Shown: positions 45,501-55,544, counted from the first letter of the stretch. The stretch: 64,000 nucleotides of DNA from Nitrosomonas ureae (GCF_900108305.1 NZ_FNUX01000009.1:47190-111189), one strand, 5' to 3'. Notes: generated by a model from the sequence alone, not told the origin. Program-made: numbers and translations.

Positions 45501-46934
45501 ATGGCATTTTCCGATCCAATCACCAGTCCATTAGCTAATAACACGTACATTAACGGCCTGCTATGGGGGAGCCACTGGAATGATCCAATTGCGGGGACGC
45601 GATTAAAAGTATACATAGCGGGCCAGGGAGGAAATGAGATTTTTGATTTCGGTGGCACGGCCGTCACGGCGCATACCGTTTCTCAGGAAATTACAGCATT
45701 CCAGGAATCAATGCAATTCATTGAAAATATTTGCAATATTGATTTTGTGATAGCAAATAGCCAGGCAGATGCCGACATCATTGTCGGCGTTGTCGGTAAT
45801 TCCGATGCAGGCGGTTCTCTTGGTGTCTCAGTTCCTCCCGGCGAAGATGTCGGTCCGGTCGTTAACCGTCAAGGGGCCGTGATTATCAATAGAGATGTTT
45901 ATTATTCAACGGATTACTCTAGCTTGCATCCGGGAGGATATGATTTCACCACCTTCATCCATGAGTTTGGCCATGCTGTTGGATTGAAACATCCTCACGA
46001 CTCCGGAGGCGGCAGCCGGCCGAATTTCCCGGGTGTTACCGCGCCGTTTAGTGATTACGGGGATTTCAATCTCAATCAAGGTCTTTATACGATGATGTCG
46101 TATAACGATGGTTGGCCAGCGGGTCCTGATGGTCCGCTGGATCCCGCCAGCATTCCTGGTTACGGATATGAGGGTACGCCCATGGCCTTCGACATCGCCG
46201 CACTGCAATTTCTCTACGGTAGCAACACGAATTTCCGGGTAGGCAATAATGTTTACACGCTCAGTTCGACTAACGCCCCCGGAACATTTTATTCCAGCAT
46301 CTGGGATACGAAAGGCATCGATACCATTCGTAACCCGTCGGCCATGGATTCAACGATAGACCTGCGTGCTGCGACGCTTCTTCATGCGGCTGGCGGCGGC
46401 GGGTATTTATCCACCGTCGATGGCATCAATGGCGGTTTTACAATTGCCAATGGCGTTACCATAGAGAAGGCGGTAGGCGGTAGTGGTGCCGACACGATTA
46501 CTGGCAATTGGGCGGCAAATACATTGACGGGCAATGCCGGAAACGACCAGATCAATGGTCTGGACGGAGCGGACAACATCATCGGCGGAAGAGGCGCCGA
46601 CACGTTAAGGGGAGGTGGCGGTGCCGATAATTTTATCTATGTTGCTGCAAGCGATAGCAGAGGACAGCTTGATGTCATTAAGGATTTTGTGCATGGACTT
46701 GATCATATCGACGTCTCTGCCATCGATGCGAATGGCGCCGATGCTGGCAATCCCGCATTCGTTTTTCGCGGAAACTCAGCTTTTACCGGTGCAGGAGCGG
46801 AAGTACGATTTGTAAACAATGCACCTAATAACGTTACCAACGTGCTTTTTGACATTGATGGAAATAAAATCGCTGACATGACAATCCGTTTGACCGGTCT
46901 GATTACTTTGGATGCCGGTGATTTTATTTTGTAA
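45501..46934 (+). CDS. Secreted RTX metalloprotease, serralysin-like (peptidase M10)
   Basis: 477 aa from the ATG at 45501, behind GGAGG; an upstream frame extension has no site. Zinc site H-E-F-G-H-A-V-G-L-K-H and Met-turn YTMMSYND mark a metzincin. The C-terminal part has the Peptidase_M10_C layout with RTX motifs (GGSGADTITGNWAANTLTGN, GGRGADTLRGGGGADNF) that bind Ca2+, and ends in the short hydrophobic tail DFIL typical of type I secretion substrates. No signal peptide. No inhibitor or ABC exporter gene is adjacent. Together with the FG-GAP proteins it implies a working type I system elsewhere. Confidence 0.93.
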   Translation: MAFSDPITSPLANNTYINGLLWGSHWNDPIAGTRLKVYIAGQGGNEIFDFGGTAVTAHTVSQEITAFQESMQFIENICNIDFVIANSQADADIIVGVVGNSDAGGSLGVSVPPGEDVGPVVNRQGAVIINRDVYYSTDYSSLHPGGYDFTTFIHEFGHAVGLKHPHDSGGGSRPNFPGVTAPFSDYGDFNLNQGLYTMMSYNDGWPAGPDGPLDPASIPGYGYEGTPMAFDIAALQFLYGSNTNFRVGNNVYTLSSTNAPGTFYSSIWDTKGIDTIRNPSAMDSTIDLRAATLLHAAGGGGYLSTVDGINGGFTIANGVTIEKAVGGSGADTITGNWAANTLTGNAGNDQINGLDGADNIIGGRGADTLRGGGGADNFIYVAASDSRGQLDVIKDFVHGLDHIDVSAIDANGADAGNPAFVFRGNSAFTGAGAEVRFVNNAPNNVTNVLFDIDGNKIADMTIRLTGLITLDAGDFIL

Positions 46935-47157
46935 GTAAAGCGATATTTCAAGCCGGGCAAAGTGCAGATTGAAGATCTCATGGTTTTTAAACTGCCTTCG
47001 TCCCAAGGTCAGGCAGCGTTTCATAGGTTGACTGCCATGAACATAATGATTTTGACTGCCGGTTCTGTTAAATTATTTCAATGATCTAACCCTTGCATGA
47101 TAAAATCCAATTCAATTTTTGATTGCCTGCCCGGCTGCAATCCAGGCTTTATCACCC

Positions 47158-47361
47158 ATGATACAACTCACCATTAATGGACAATCGCAACAGTTTGAAT
47201 CGCCTATTAACGTGACTCAACTAGTGGACCACCTTGCATTGCACGGTAAGCGCATCGCTATCGAGCGCAATGGCGAGATCATTCCGCGCAGTCAGTTCTC
47301 GGAACAAATGCTGGTTCATGGAGATCACCTGGAAGTCGTCATCGCCGTGGGTGGCGGTTAA
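47158..47361 (+). CDS. thiS: Sulfur carrier protein ThiS
   Basis: 67 aa with the ubiquitin-like fold and the required C-terminal Gly-Gly (VIAVGGG). The start at 47158 gives the family length. It carries thiocarboxylate sulfur to ThiG for the thiazole ring of thiamine. It lies 41 bp before thiG. I found no TPP riboswitch upstream. Confidence 0.93.
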   Translation: MIQLTINGQSQQFESPINVTQLVDHLALHGKRIAIERNGEIIPRSQFSEQMLVHGDHLEVVIAVGGG

Positions 47362-47402
47362 TTCCGTCACTTGCAAATAGCCTCTGATATTAAAAAAGTT
47401 TT

Positions 47403-48218
47403 ATGGATAATTTAATAATTGCCGGAAAAACATACACGTCCCGTTTACTGGTCGGCACTGGAAAATACAAGGATTTTAGCGAAACCCGCGCAGCCGTTGA
47501 AGCCAGTGGCGCAGAAATCATCACGGTCGCGATCCGGCGCACAAATATCGGGCAGAATGCGAACGAGCCCAGTCTGCTGGAAGTTTTGCCGCCCTCGCGC
47601 TACACCCTATTACCCAATACAGCCGGTTGCTACACGCTAGACGATGCAGTACGCACGTTGCGTCTGGCACGCGAGTTACTGGATGGTCATAGCCTGGTCA
47701 AGCTGGAAGTGTTGGGCGATCCTCAAACCCTGTATCCAAACATGGTGGAAACCCTTAAAGCCGCGGAAATCCTGATCAAGGAAGATTTCCAGGTGATGGT
47801 GTACACCTCGGATGATCCAATCATAGCCAAGCAACTGGAAGATATGGGCTGTGTCGCCGTGATGCCGCTGGCTTCGTTAATTGGTTCCGGCATGGGGATT
47901 CTGAATCCATGGAATCTGCAGATTATCATTGACAATGCCAAAATCCCCGTGCTGGTTGATGCCGGCGTCGGCACCGCATCCGATGCCACGATCGCGATGG
48001 AATTAGGTTGCGATGGCGTACTGATGAACACAGCCATTGCCGCAGCCAAGAATCCGGTTTTGATGGCATCCGCCATGCGCAAAGCCGTCGAAGCCGGGCG
48101 CGAAGCTTATCTTGCCGGGCGCATGGCGAAAAAACTCTACAGCGCCAGCCCCAGTTCGCCCACGGAAGGGGTTATCGCTCAAGCAGATAAAATCACCAGG
48201 AAACCGGCAAGCAACTGA
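47403..48218 (+). CDS. thiG: Thiazole synthase ThiG
   Basis: 271 aa. TIM-barrel protein with [20 protein letters not shown], the Schiff-base lysine in VKLEVLGDP, and the phosphate loop [20 protein letters not shown]. It makes the thiazole phosphate of thiamine from deoxyxylulose phosphate, dehydroglycine and ThiS-COSH. It is followed by trmB at 31 bp. Confidence 0.96.
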   Translation: MDNLIIAGKTYTSRLLVGTGKYKDFSETRAAVEASGAEIITVAIRRTNIGQNANEPSLLEVLPPSRYTLLPNTAGCYTLDDAVRTLRLARELLDGHSLVKLEVLGDPQTLYPNMVETLKAAEILIKEDFQVMVYTSDDPIIAKQLEDMGCVAVMPLASLIGSGMGILNPWNLQIIIDNAKIPVLVDAGVGTASDATIAMELGCDGVLMNTAIAAAKNPVLMASAMRKAVEAGREAYLAGRMAKKLYSASPSSPTEGVIAQADKITRKPASN

Positions 48219-48249
48219 TCCCGCATTCACACTGCCAATTCATCACCCC

Positions 48250-48915
48250 ATGCAACAAACCATTCGCAGCTTTGTCCTTCGTCAAGGACGCCTATCCAGT
48301 GCGCAACGCCGCGCCTGCGAGACATTGCTGCCGCGGCACGGCATTCCATTCAGTGAGAGCTTACTGGATCTGAATCATATTTTTGGCCGCCAAGCGCCTA
48401 AAATCCTGGAAATCGGATTCGGTATGGGAGAAAGCACCGCAACAATCGCAAAGATTCATCCGGAAAATGATTATCTTGGAATTGAAGTGCATGCGCCTGG
48501 CGTGGGTAGCTTGTTGAATCAAATCGAACAACTCGAATTAACCAATTTGCGCATCATTCAGCATGACGCAGTAGCCGTGCTGCAGCATATGCTACCTGCC
48601 GAATGCCTGGATGGCATTCACATCTTTTTTCCCGACCCCTGGCCTAAAGCCCGGCACCATAAGCGTCGATTGATCCAGCCTGCCCTGGTCGCCCGCCTTT
48701 GTACGCACTTGAAATCAGGTGGTTACATCCATGCAGCCACCGATTGGGAAGATTATGCCGTACAAATTTTGCACGTTTTGAGTCAGGAATCCCAGCTCGG
48801 CAATACCGCTGTGGATTATGCGCCGCGCCCGGAATACCGGCCACTGACTAAATTCGAGCAAAGGGGGCTCAAGCTTGGGCATGGCGTATGGGATTTAATA
48901 TTTCTGAGAAACTGA
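48250..48915 (+). CDS. trmB: tRNA (guanine-N7)-methyltransferase TrmB
   Basis: 221 aa from ATG 48250; the frame extends upstream into thiG but the family N-terminus ([20 protein letters not shown]) fixes the start. SAM site [15 protein letters not shown], catalytic region [20 protein letters not shown] and C-terminal [17 protein letters not shown] are clear. It methylates G46 in tRNA variable loops. The order thiS-thiG-trmB is common in betaproteobacteria. Confidence 0.96.
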   Translation: MQQTIRSFVLRQGRLSSAQRRACETLLPRHGIPFSESLLDLNHIFGRQAPKILEIGFGMGESTATIAKIHPENDYLGIEVHAPGVGSLLNQIEQLELTNLRIIQHDAVAVLQHMLPAECLDGIHIFFPDPWPKARHHKRRLIQPALVARLCTHLKSGGYIHAATDWEDYAVQILHVLSQESQLGNTAVDYAPRPEYRPLTKFEQRGLKLGHGVWDLIFLRN

Positions 48916-49146
48916 ATCCCCTTTTGACCAGCGTCATACAACCATACCTTATGGCAATATCAAGGCGTCGAAACCACCCGCTGTGATAGTAGCGAAATCA
49001 ATACCGCGCAAAATAAGCGATAGCGATAGCGATCACATCGCGGCACGCTGAAATCAATCAAAATCATTGTTCAATCCAATGGTATTCATTGTTATGATAT
49101 GACCCGAAGCGGTTGTACGCCGCATATTTATTACCTGAGAAATATC

Positions 49147-50046
49147 ATGCCCTTAAGGATTCTGCGCTCACTCTTCAGCATGAGCATACTTGCCGTGTTG
49201 TGTTCCAGCGTATTTGCCGGAACATCTTGTCGATTGGATACGCAACAGGGAATTGGCGCACTGGGCCGCATAGAACCGCGTTCCCGGGTGATAAAAGTCT
49301 CTCATAATGCAGGGCCTGAAGGCGCACGTGTAGAGCAACTGTTATTTCAGGAAGCAGATTCAGTCAAGGCGGGTGATAAATTAGCAATACTTTCAGAGTA
49401 CGCCAAAAGAAAGGCGGAAGTTGAAACGGCTAAAATGCGGATCAAAGTACTTGAAGCAGAACGAGTTGTAGAACAGACTACATTAGCTTTTAACCGGAGA
49501 GAATATGCGCGTCATCAATCGCTTGAATCCGGTTCCGCTGTCAGTATCTCTCTTGCGGACGCCAAGCGACTGGCATTTGAACAATCCACGGCGAACCTTC
49601 AACGTTTGTCGGCCCAAATTGCTCATGCAAAGTCTGAGCAGAAAATCGCCGAAGCCGAGCTGGAAAATACTCTGATTTATGCACCGATTACTGGCACGAT
49701 CGTAAAAATATTCGCCCGGCCTGGTGAGCGAATCGGAGATAATGGATTATTGCAACTTGCTGATTTATCACAGATCGATGTGGTTGCAGAAGTTTACGAG
49801 TCAGAACTGCCCCAAATAAAAGTAGGTCAACAAGGGTGTATTACGGCTATCGGTTTCAAACGAAGTTACAACGCCCAGATCAGGGAACTGGGTTTTCAGG
49901 TCAGGAAAAACGATCTGAATGACACGGATCCCCTGGCGGATCGGGATAATCGCATTATCGAAGTACGCCTCACCCTGGAGCGGGAAGCGGCTACCGATTT
50001 ACGGCACCAAATTTTTCGCCAAGTTAAGGTGCGGATAATTCCGTGA
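49147..50046 (+). CDS. Periplasmic adaptor of a DevBCA-like ABC exporter
   Basis: 299 aa from ATG 49147, which places a signal peptide (ILAVLCSSVFA-GTS) at the N-terminus. GIGALGRIEPRSRVIKVSH is the lipoyl/barrel start of the HlyD/DevB type. A coiled-coil hairpin spans about residues 80-165, followed by LENTLIYAPITGTIVKIFAR. It overlaps the permease by four bases (GTGA). DevB adaptors link an inner-membrane ABC pump to a TolC-type channel; no TolC gene is here. Confidence 0.88.
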   Translation: MPLRILRSLFSMSILAVLCSSVFAGTSCRLDTQQGIGALGRIEPRSRVIKVSHNAGPEGARVEQLLFQEADSVKAGDKLAILSEYAKRKAEVETAKMRIKVLEAERVVEQTTLAFNRREYARHQSLESGSAVSISLADAKRLAFEQSTANLQRLSAQIAHAKSEQKIAEAELENTLIYAPITGTIVKIFARPGERIGDNGLLQLADLSQIDVVAEVYESELPQIKVGQQGCITAIGFKRSYNAQIRELGFQVRKNDLNDTDPLADRDNRIIEVRLTLEREAATDLRHQIFRQVKVRIIP

Positions 50047-51212
50047 ATTGGATTGGCTGGTTGTATTTTCCCACACGCCTGGCTTGGCGGCAGCTTGTTT
50101 TTGATCGGACCAAATTGGTAGCTGCTACTTGCGGTGTACTGTTCGCCTGTGTATTAGTGTTCATGCAGTTGGGATTCAAGGATTCATTATATGCCAGTGC
50201 AGCTTCTGCCCCGGTAAAACTGGATGGCGATTTGTTTTTAATGCACAAGCAAAGTGAAGCCATGTGGCGCCCAGTTCGATTTAAACGCAGCGAACTTATG
50301 CGGGCACTGGGAAATCCTGCGGTGACGGAAGCTTACCCATTGTATCTGGGGCTCGCGCCACTCAAAAATATCCAAACTCAAACCAAACGAACCTTAATGG
50401 TCTACGGTTTTGATCCGGACTCTCTGATATTCAATGTCGATGCAGTCAAAAATAAGCATACCGAGTTAAGGCTTAAGGATACGGTACTATTTGATGAATA
50501 TTCACGCCCTGAATTCGGGCCTATGCGTCAATTGCTGGATGCGGGCGAAAATGTAACAGAAATCAATGATTATAAAATAACGATCATTGGATTGTTCCAG
50601 CTGGGCGTGTCTTTTGCCGCAGATGGCAACGTAATAACCAGCGACTTGAATTTCATGCGTATTTTTCCCAGAAGAAATCTCGATGATATCGATATGGGAG
50701 TGATCAGATTAAATTCCGGTGCATCGGTTGAACGTGCGCAAGCCGAGCTTAAAAACCATCTCAATGAATTTGTCAATGTGTTTACGTATGAGGAATTGTT
50801 GCACTATGAGAAGGATTACTGGGCCAATACGGCGCCCATAGGGTTCATTTTTGGCTTTGGCACCGTGATGGGCTGGGTTGTTGGTTTGGTCATTGTCTAT
50901 CAGATTCTTTTTACTGATATTGTCAATCACCGCAATGAATTCGCCACACTGAAAGCTATGGGGTATGAGCACGGTTATTTTGTCCGTGTTGTATTTGCTT
51001 CGTCATTCTTTCTGGCAGTCTTGGGATTTATTCCGGGCTATCTGCTTTCTCTGGGGTTATATAATTTGGCGGAATCGCAAATGTACATGCCGATGCCCAT
51101 GCTTATCAGTAAAATCATCACCGTTTTTATGTTCATTCTTTCCATGTGCTTTATGGCTGGGTTACTCGCAATACGCAAGCTAAAAGACGCCAATCCAGCG
51201 GATATGTTCTAA
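50043..51212 (+). CDS. ABC exporter permease, DevC/FtsX type
   Basis: 389 aa from a GTG start. One membrane segment near the N-terminus (VAATCGVLFACVLVFMQLGF), a large periplasmic domain, and three more segments in the C-terminal 150 residues, as in FtsX/MacB-type permeases. Typical DevC motif NEFATLKAMGYEHGYFVRVV. It overlaps the ATPase gene by one base (TAATG). Confidence 0.9.
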   Translation: MNWIGWLYFPTRLAWRQLVFDRTKLVAATCGVLFACVLVFMQLGFKDSLYASAASAPVKLDGDLFLMHKQSEAMWRPVRFKRSELMRALGNPAVTEAYPLYLGLAPLKNIQTQTKRTLMVYGFDPDSLIFNVDAVKNKHTELRLKDTVLFDEYSRPEFGPMRQLLDAGENVTEINDYKITIIGLFQLGVSFAADGNVITSDLNFMRIFPRRNLDDIDMGVIRLNSGASVERAQAELKNHLNEFVNVFTYEELLHYEKDYWANTAPIGFIFGFGTVMGWVVGLVIVYQILFTDIVNHRNEFATLKAMGYEHGYFVRVVFASSFFLAVLGFIPGYLLSLGLYNLAESQMYMPMPMLISKIITVFMFILSMCFMAGLLAIRKLKDANPADMF

Positions 51213-51889
51213 TGCCAAACATCATTGAAGTTGATCGTCTGAATTTTAGTTTTGGTAGCGGTGCCTTAACGCAACCGGTGCTGAAGGATGTGACAATTTC
51301 GATCAAAAAAGGTGAAATAGTTCTGATAACCGGACCTTCCGGTTCGGGTAAAACAACCTTCCTCACCATTATCGGCGGCTTGCGCCAGGCCTTTCACGGC
51401 AGCGTAAAAGTACTGGGGAACCAGTTTGTTAACAGTAATGAGCAAATCAAAGTAAAAACCCGCCAGCAGATTGGCTATATTTTCCAGCAACATAATCTGC
51501 TCAAATCCCTCACCGCCCTGCAAAACGTCTGCATGGCTTTAGAAATTAACGCCATGACCACTGAACAGCAGAGGTGCAACCGGGCTGCAGAAATGCTGAT
51601 CGCCGTGGGGCTTGGCGACCGGCTTGATTACAAGCCAGATCAACTTTCCGGCGGGCAGCGGCAGCGCGCTTCCATTGCCAGAGCACTGGTCGGGCAACCT
51701 AAAATCATCCTGGCTGATGAGCCGACAGCTTCATTGGATAAGCAAAGCGGCTACGAAGCCGTCAACCTCCTAAAACGCCTGGCCAAAGAATCGCACACTA
51801 CCATTTTGCTGGTGACACACGACTACCGTATTCTGGATATTGCTGATCGAGTGGTTGAAATAGAAGATGGAATGATTAAGCAGGAATGA
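51212..51889 (+). CDS. ABC exporter ATPase, DevA/LolD type
   Basis: 225 aa. Walker A GPSGSGKTT, Q-loop FQQHNLLKSL, signature LSGGQRQR, Walker B IILADEPTASLD and the switch His in LLVTHDY. It powers the adaptor/permease pair upstream. In cyanobacteria DevBCA exports envelope glycolipids; here the cargo is unknown. Confidence 0.93.
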   Translation: MPNIIEVDRLNFSFGSGALTQPVLKDVTISIKKGEIVLITGPSGSGKTTFLTIIGGLRQAFHGSVKVLGNQFVNSNEQIKVKTRQQIGYIFQQHNLLKSLTALQNVCMALEINAMTTEQQRCNRAAEMLIAVGLGDRLDYKPDQLSGGQRQRASIARALVGQPKIILADEPTASLDKQSGYEAVNLLKRLAKESHTTILLVTHDYRILDIADRVVEIEDGMIKQE

Positions 51890-51929
51890 ATAGAATAGAA
51901 AAGCCTTTCATTTTTACTAACGATATCAA

Positions 51930-53177
51930 TCAGGATCGCACCACCAAACACTCGATTCCCTGCCGCATTAAACTTTGACAAGCACTACGCGCTTGATTTT
52001 CCTGCAATCCCACCAACCTGGCTCGATACAGCCTGCGGTTACTGATTTCTACTTCCGTTACAGCCACTTCGCCCGGTATCCAACGAGCCGCCGCCTGAGC
52101 ATGTGCATGAGCCCGGCTGGGTTCATGATATGAACCGATCTGCACTCCCCAATCGTCATTAGCTTGCAATGCTACTTTTTGCAGTTGCACCGGTTGCGCG
52201 CTTACCGGTGGAATAACATATTGTTGAGTAACGATAGATTCAGATACTTTGGATTGCTCTGGGTATGGCTTCAATGCAGGAGTCGGTGCATTCACTTTTA
52301 CCGCTGTAACCGCTATCGCACGAGCATTTTTACTATTGCTTGCCACCTGGGTTGTACGATTTCCTTGATTAAAACTGCGATCAATCAGCCGTGCCATATG
52401 CTGATCGCGCGCGGCTGCAGTGTTCCCGCCCATCACCACGGCAATCACACGACGATTACCCCGTTTGGCAGAAGTAGCTACATTAAATCCGGAAGCACGA
52501 ATAAAACCCGTTTTCAAGCCATCCACGCCCGAAGTGTTTCGCACCATGCGATTGTGGCTGTTATAAGTGACGCCTTTATAACTGAATGATTGTGTGGAAA
52601 AATAATGATAATACTTAGGAAAGTCCTTCATTAACCGTGTTGAAAGGATTACCATATCGCGCGCTGTAGTTTTTTGCTCGAGATTGGGCAAACCGGAAGC
52701 ATTGCGAAATGTGGTTGAACGCATACCCAGCTGGCGCGCTTTATCGGTCATCATACGGCCGAAATTGGCTTCACTTCTACCTAGCGCCTCCGCCACCACC
52801 GCCGCCACATCGTTGGCTGAACGCACGATCAACGCGGGAATCGCATCACGGACGCTAATGCTGTCGCCTGTACGAAGCCCAATATTGGTTTGCGGCATTG
52901 CCGCAGCATGAGCTGATACCGGCATGCGAGTATCCACTGTCATCTTGCGTTGTTCCATAGCTTCAAACAGCATGTACAGCGTCATCATTTTTGTCAAAGA
53001 AGCCGGATAACGACTCGCGTCGGCACTGGATTCATGGAGTACCGCTCTCGTATCGGCATCAATTACGATGGATGAGTAACGAGGATTAGCCAATGCTGAG
53101 CCTGATAAAATCAATAGCAGTAAAAATATAGCAAAAACATACATCCTAGTAGTGATATCGCGTTCCGGAATCAACAT
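51930..53177 (-). CDS. D-alanyl-D-alanine carboxypeptidase with SPOR domain
   Basis: 415 aa. Signal peptide, then an S11 peptidase domain with the three motifs S-L-T-K (about residue 62), S-A-N-D and K-T-G. A linker of about 70 residues leads to a C-terminal SPOR domain (WGVQIGSYHEPSRAHAHAQA ... RARLVGLQENQA). It trims pentapeptides in peptidoglycan; the SPOR domain should take it to the division septum by binding denuded glycan. Confidence 0.93.
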   Translation of the reverse strand: MLIPERDITTRMYVFAIFLLLLILSGSALANPRYSSIVIDADTRAVLHESSADASRYPASLTKMMTLYMLFEAMEQRKMTVDTRMPVSAHAAAMPQTNIGLRTGDSISVRDAIPALIVRSANDVAAVVAEALGRSEANFGRMMTDKARQLGMRSTTFRNASGLPNLEQKTTARDMVILSTRLMKDFPKYYHYFSTQSFSYKGVTYNSHNRMVRNTSGVDGLKTGFIRASGFNVATSAKRGNRRVIAVVMGGNTAAARDQHMARLIDRSFNQGNRTTQVASNSKNARAIAVTAVKVNAPTPALKPYPEQSKVSESIVTQQYVIPPVSAQPVQLQKVALQANDDWGVQIGSYHEPSRAHAHAQAAARWIPGEVAVTEVEISNRRLYRARLVGLQENQARSACQSLMRQGIECLVVRS

Positions 53178-53490
53178 AAAATCACCCTTCTTGAATTGAT
53201 GCGAACAAACACTTAATGAAATCTTCTTCCGTTTTTGTATTTTTCATCTGTTTTTTTATAATTTTTGTAGCTTATAACAATCGCCAATGCTTATTTATGA
53301 GTCAGAGAAAACGGATTCAACGTTTACCTTATTTAAGGTATGCGTATTTTAGAATCATTTTCTCTTCTCGAAATGAGTAATAAATAGCATATTTCCCCCT
53401 TATCTACAAAGCATTTTAACAACTCATCGCCAGTAAAATAAATACCCCTCGCTCCGTTTTACCTTCTATTTTTCGGAAGCCGCCCGCAAC
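53178..53490. other. Intergenic stretch, no gene
   Basis: AT-rich sequence upstream of the carboxypeptidase and in front of the methyltransferase pseudogene. Nothing else recognised. Confidence 0.5.
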
Positions 53491-53878
53491 AAGAAGCCTC
53501 GCAAGTGGCAATATTTGGTATGAAAGGCTTTAAAGAGGCGATCAATTTGGTAGTTAAACCCGGAGCTTAGGTTCTGGAACTGGGCGGCGAAACCGGTGTG
53601 CAATCTTTTTTGCCGCTCAAAAAGCACAGAAGGTATTTTGTGTCGAGCGTAACCCTGAGCTAGTAAGTGCTGCGCGCTGTATTACGTGCCACCGGAGCCC
53701 GTTCGATGTAGTTATTTGTGAAATGTTTCACACAGGCTTATTACGTGAAAAACAAATACCTGTGATTGATGCATTTAAAAAGCGCTATCTGGAAAAATTT
53801 GGCGGCCCATTACCTGTTTTCATACCGGAAGCCAGTATCCAGGCTATTCAACCTTCAGGCGATGATAAGAAATCGTGA
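53491..53878 (+). pseudogene. SAM-dependent methyltransferase remnant
   Basis: Three frames combine to a degenerate methyltransferase: QVAIFGMKGFKEAINLVVKP-GA-stop-VLELGGETGVQSF (motif I), then after a frameshift near 53610 FAAQKAQKVFCVERNPELVS, then after another shift PFDVVICEMFHTGLLREKQI ... FIPEASIQAIQPSGDDKKS to a TGA at 53876. One internal stop and two frame changes mean it is dead. The N-terminal part is missing. It lies 23 bp from the end of a convergent envelope gene. Confidence 0.8.
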
Positions 53879-53901
53879 TGAGAATTTTATTCCTGCTCGA
53901 A

Positions 53902-55065
53902 TCAGAAATGATAATGTGCTCCCACTCCAATATATTCCACGTCGTTTCTTAGAAACTGTCCACTGGGGGAGTGTCCGTTAAAGTATTCCAGGAGTATCTG
54001 GAGTTTTCTTCCAAGTACTTGTAGATTATCGAATTCAACTCCGGCTCTGGCTGAGATATCAGTGCTCCAGTTATTTCCTTGAAAATTCTTGAAGTCAGCT
54101 GCAATGATAGGACGCACGGGTGCAAAATCCAGGCGCCAGGGGCTGCGAAACTCAACACCATATTGTGTCATCCATACTTCAAGCGAGGATGGTTCTTTAT
54201 GAAATAAACCACCGCCTCCACCATATAAACGTATTCCATAAGGAAATTCATACGATAATCTGAGATCCGCGCCTTCATAACTCAGGTTTATGCGCTCGAA
54301 TGTGGAATTTATTCTACGCAACAAAAATTCATCCCCCAAATGCGAGCTTTGATGATAAATGCGACCAAACGCTGAAAATTGCTTTGCACGTATGCTCGAA
54401 TATGCCGATGCAATAAAATCTGTATTAATGAGATCTGCGGAGGGAGCGCCCAAATCAAAATCACTAAAAACGCCGGCTTGAAGCCCCGCTTCCCACTGTG
54501 CAAGCGAACGTCCGAAATTTCCACGGTAAAACGGTATCGTTTCACCAAAGCTTACTGCACCGATGTTTCTTCCTTCGAAGTTATCGTTTACGTAATGACG
54601 ATAAGAAGCCGAAAAATGAGCCCAGCGAGGATCAGCCAATAACGGTTTGAATAAATGGCCACTCGGCAATAACCCTGTTGGCAATAGCGTAGGATCAGTA
54701 TTCATTATCGCCACCGTTTGTCCGGCGGATTGCTGGATGGGTTGTGAAGGTGCGGTAGCTGCGGGTATCTCGGCAGTAACTTCCGCTATCTTAACCTCAT
54801 TAACTCCCGGAATTTCCGATAACGCCTGCACAACACGGGATTGATCAGAAATATTCAAACTATCCTGCGGTAAAAGGATGACACCATTTTGCACAATGAG
54901 CGATGGAATATCCAGGTTCAATCTATACCGCAACATGCTGGTTGCATAACCAGCAATATAGGCATCACCCGGATGAGTTACCCGCGCGGCGTCGGTTGTC
55001 GCGACGGCGGTTGTATTAAACAGCATAACCCCTGACAAAGCGATATATCGCAAACTAATCATCAA
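53902..55065 (-). CDS. DUF1207 outer-membrane protein with N-terminal BON-like domain
   Basis: 387 aa. Signal peptide, then residues about 35-100 with a BON-like pattern (VQNGVILLPQDSLNISDQSR followed by ALSEIPGVNEVKIAEV). The remainder, from PRWAHFSASYRHYVNDNFEG to the terminal aromatic HYHF, matches DUF1207 and should form an outer-membrane beta-barrel. Function is unknown. The gene follows a BON lipoprotein, with only a 5-bp gap, so the two probably act together in the envelope. Confidence 0.83.
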   Translation of the reverse strand: MMISLRYIALSGVMLFNTTAVATTDAARVTHPGDAYIAGYATSMLRYRLNLDIPSLIVQNGVILLPQDSLNISDQSRVVQALSEIPGVNEVKIAEVTAEIPAATAPSQPIQQSAGQTVAIMNTDPTLLPTGLLPSGHLFKPLLADPRWAHFSASYRHYVNDNFEGRNIGAVSFGETIPFYRGNFGRSLAQWEAGLQAGVFSDFDLGAPSADLINTDFIASAYSSIRAKQFSAFGRIYHQSSHLGDEFLLRRINSTFERINLSYEGADLRLSYEFPYGIRLYGGGGGLFHKEPSSLEVWMTQYGVEFRSPWRLDFAPVRPIIAADFKNFQGNNWSTDISARAGVEFDNLQVLGRKLQILLEYFNGHSPSGQFLRNDVEYIGVGAHYHF

Positions 55066-55070
55066 TTGCC

Positions 55071-55544
55071 TTACTCAGGCAAAACGACTTTGACAATCAG
55101 GTTATTTTCCACAGCTTTTACATCCTTCTGCGCATAAGCCACTTCTGCTGCTCTGTCTATGAGTTCCCGAGAATCAACCATGCCACTCAATTGCACCGTG
55201 CCATTAACTGTGGTTACTTTAATATCAGATACTTCAAGTAAAGGATCACTCGCAATTGCCGCCTGTACGTTTAAAGTAATAGCCGAGTCATCGAGATACT
55301 GATTACTTTCCTCGAATTGGTCGGTTACCGTTTTTCGTGCTTCGTTAATTTCTTTACCGACCTGCTCTGTAATCTGCTCCATCTTTTGTTCCGCATTCTC
55401 AATTGAGTGATCTATTTTTTCTCCTATTTTTTCCGCCGGCCCCTCTTGCTGGCAACCTGTCAAACCAAAAACAGCGAATAGGCCCGCAATCACAATAATT
55501 CTTTTAATTAGAATATTTTGTATGTCTTTATCCATAATTTTCAT
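55071..55544 (-). CDS. BON-domain lipoprotein (OsmY-like)
   Basis: 157 aa from the ATG at 55544 with AAGGAG upstream; longer frames lack a site. Lipobox L-T-G-C follows a hydrophobic stretch (IIVIAGLFAVFGLTGC). A coiled-coil stretch (IGEKIDHSIENAEQKMEQIT) leads to one BON domain (DDSAITLNVQAAIASDPLLE ... VNGTVQLSGMVDSRELIDRA). BON domains bind phospholipid membranes, and OsmY-like proteins protect the envelope under osmotic stress. Confidence 0.9.
   Translation of the reverse strand: MKIMDKDIQNILIKRIIVIAGLFAVFGLTGCQQEGPAEKIGEKIDHSIENAEQKMEQITEQVGKEINEARKTVTDQFEESNQYLDDSAITLNVQAAIASDPLLEVSDIKVTTVNGTVQLSGMVDSRELIDRAAEVAYAQKDVKAVENNLIVKVVLPE

Noticed and set aside
46935..47157. Possible TPP riboswitch upstream of thiS
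   Set aside because: No CTGAGA-type core or typical stems could be found.
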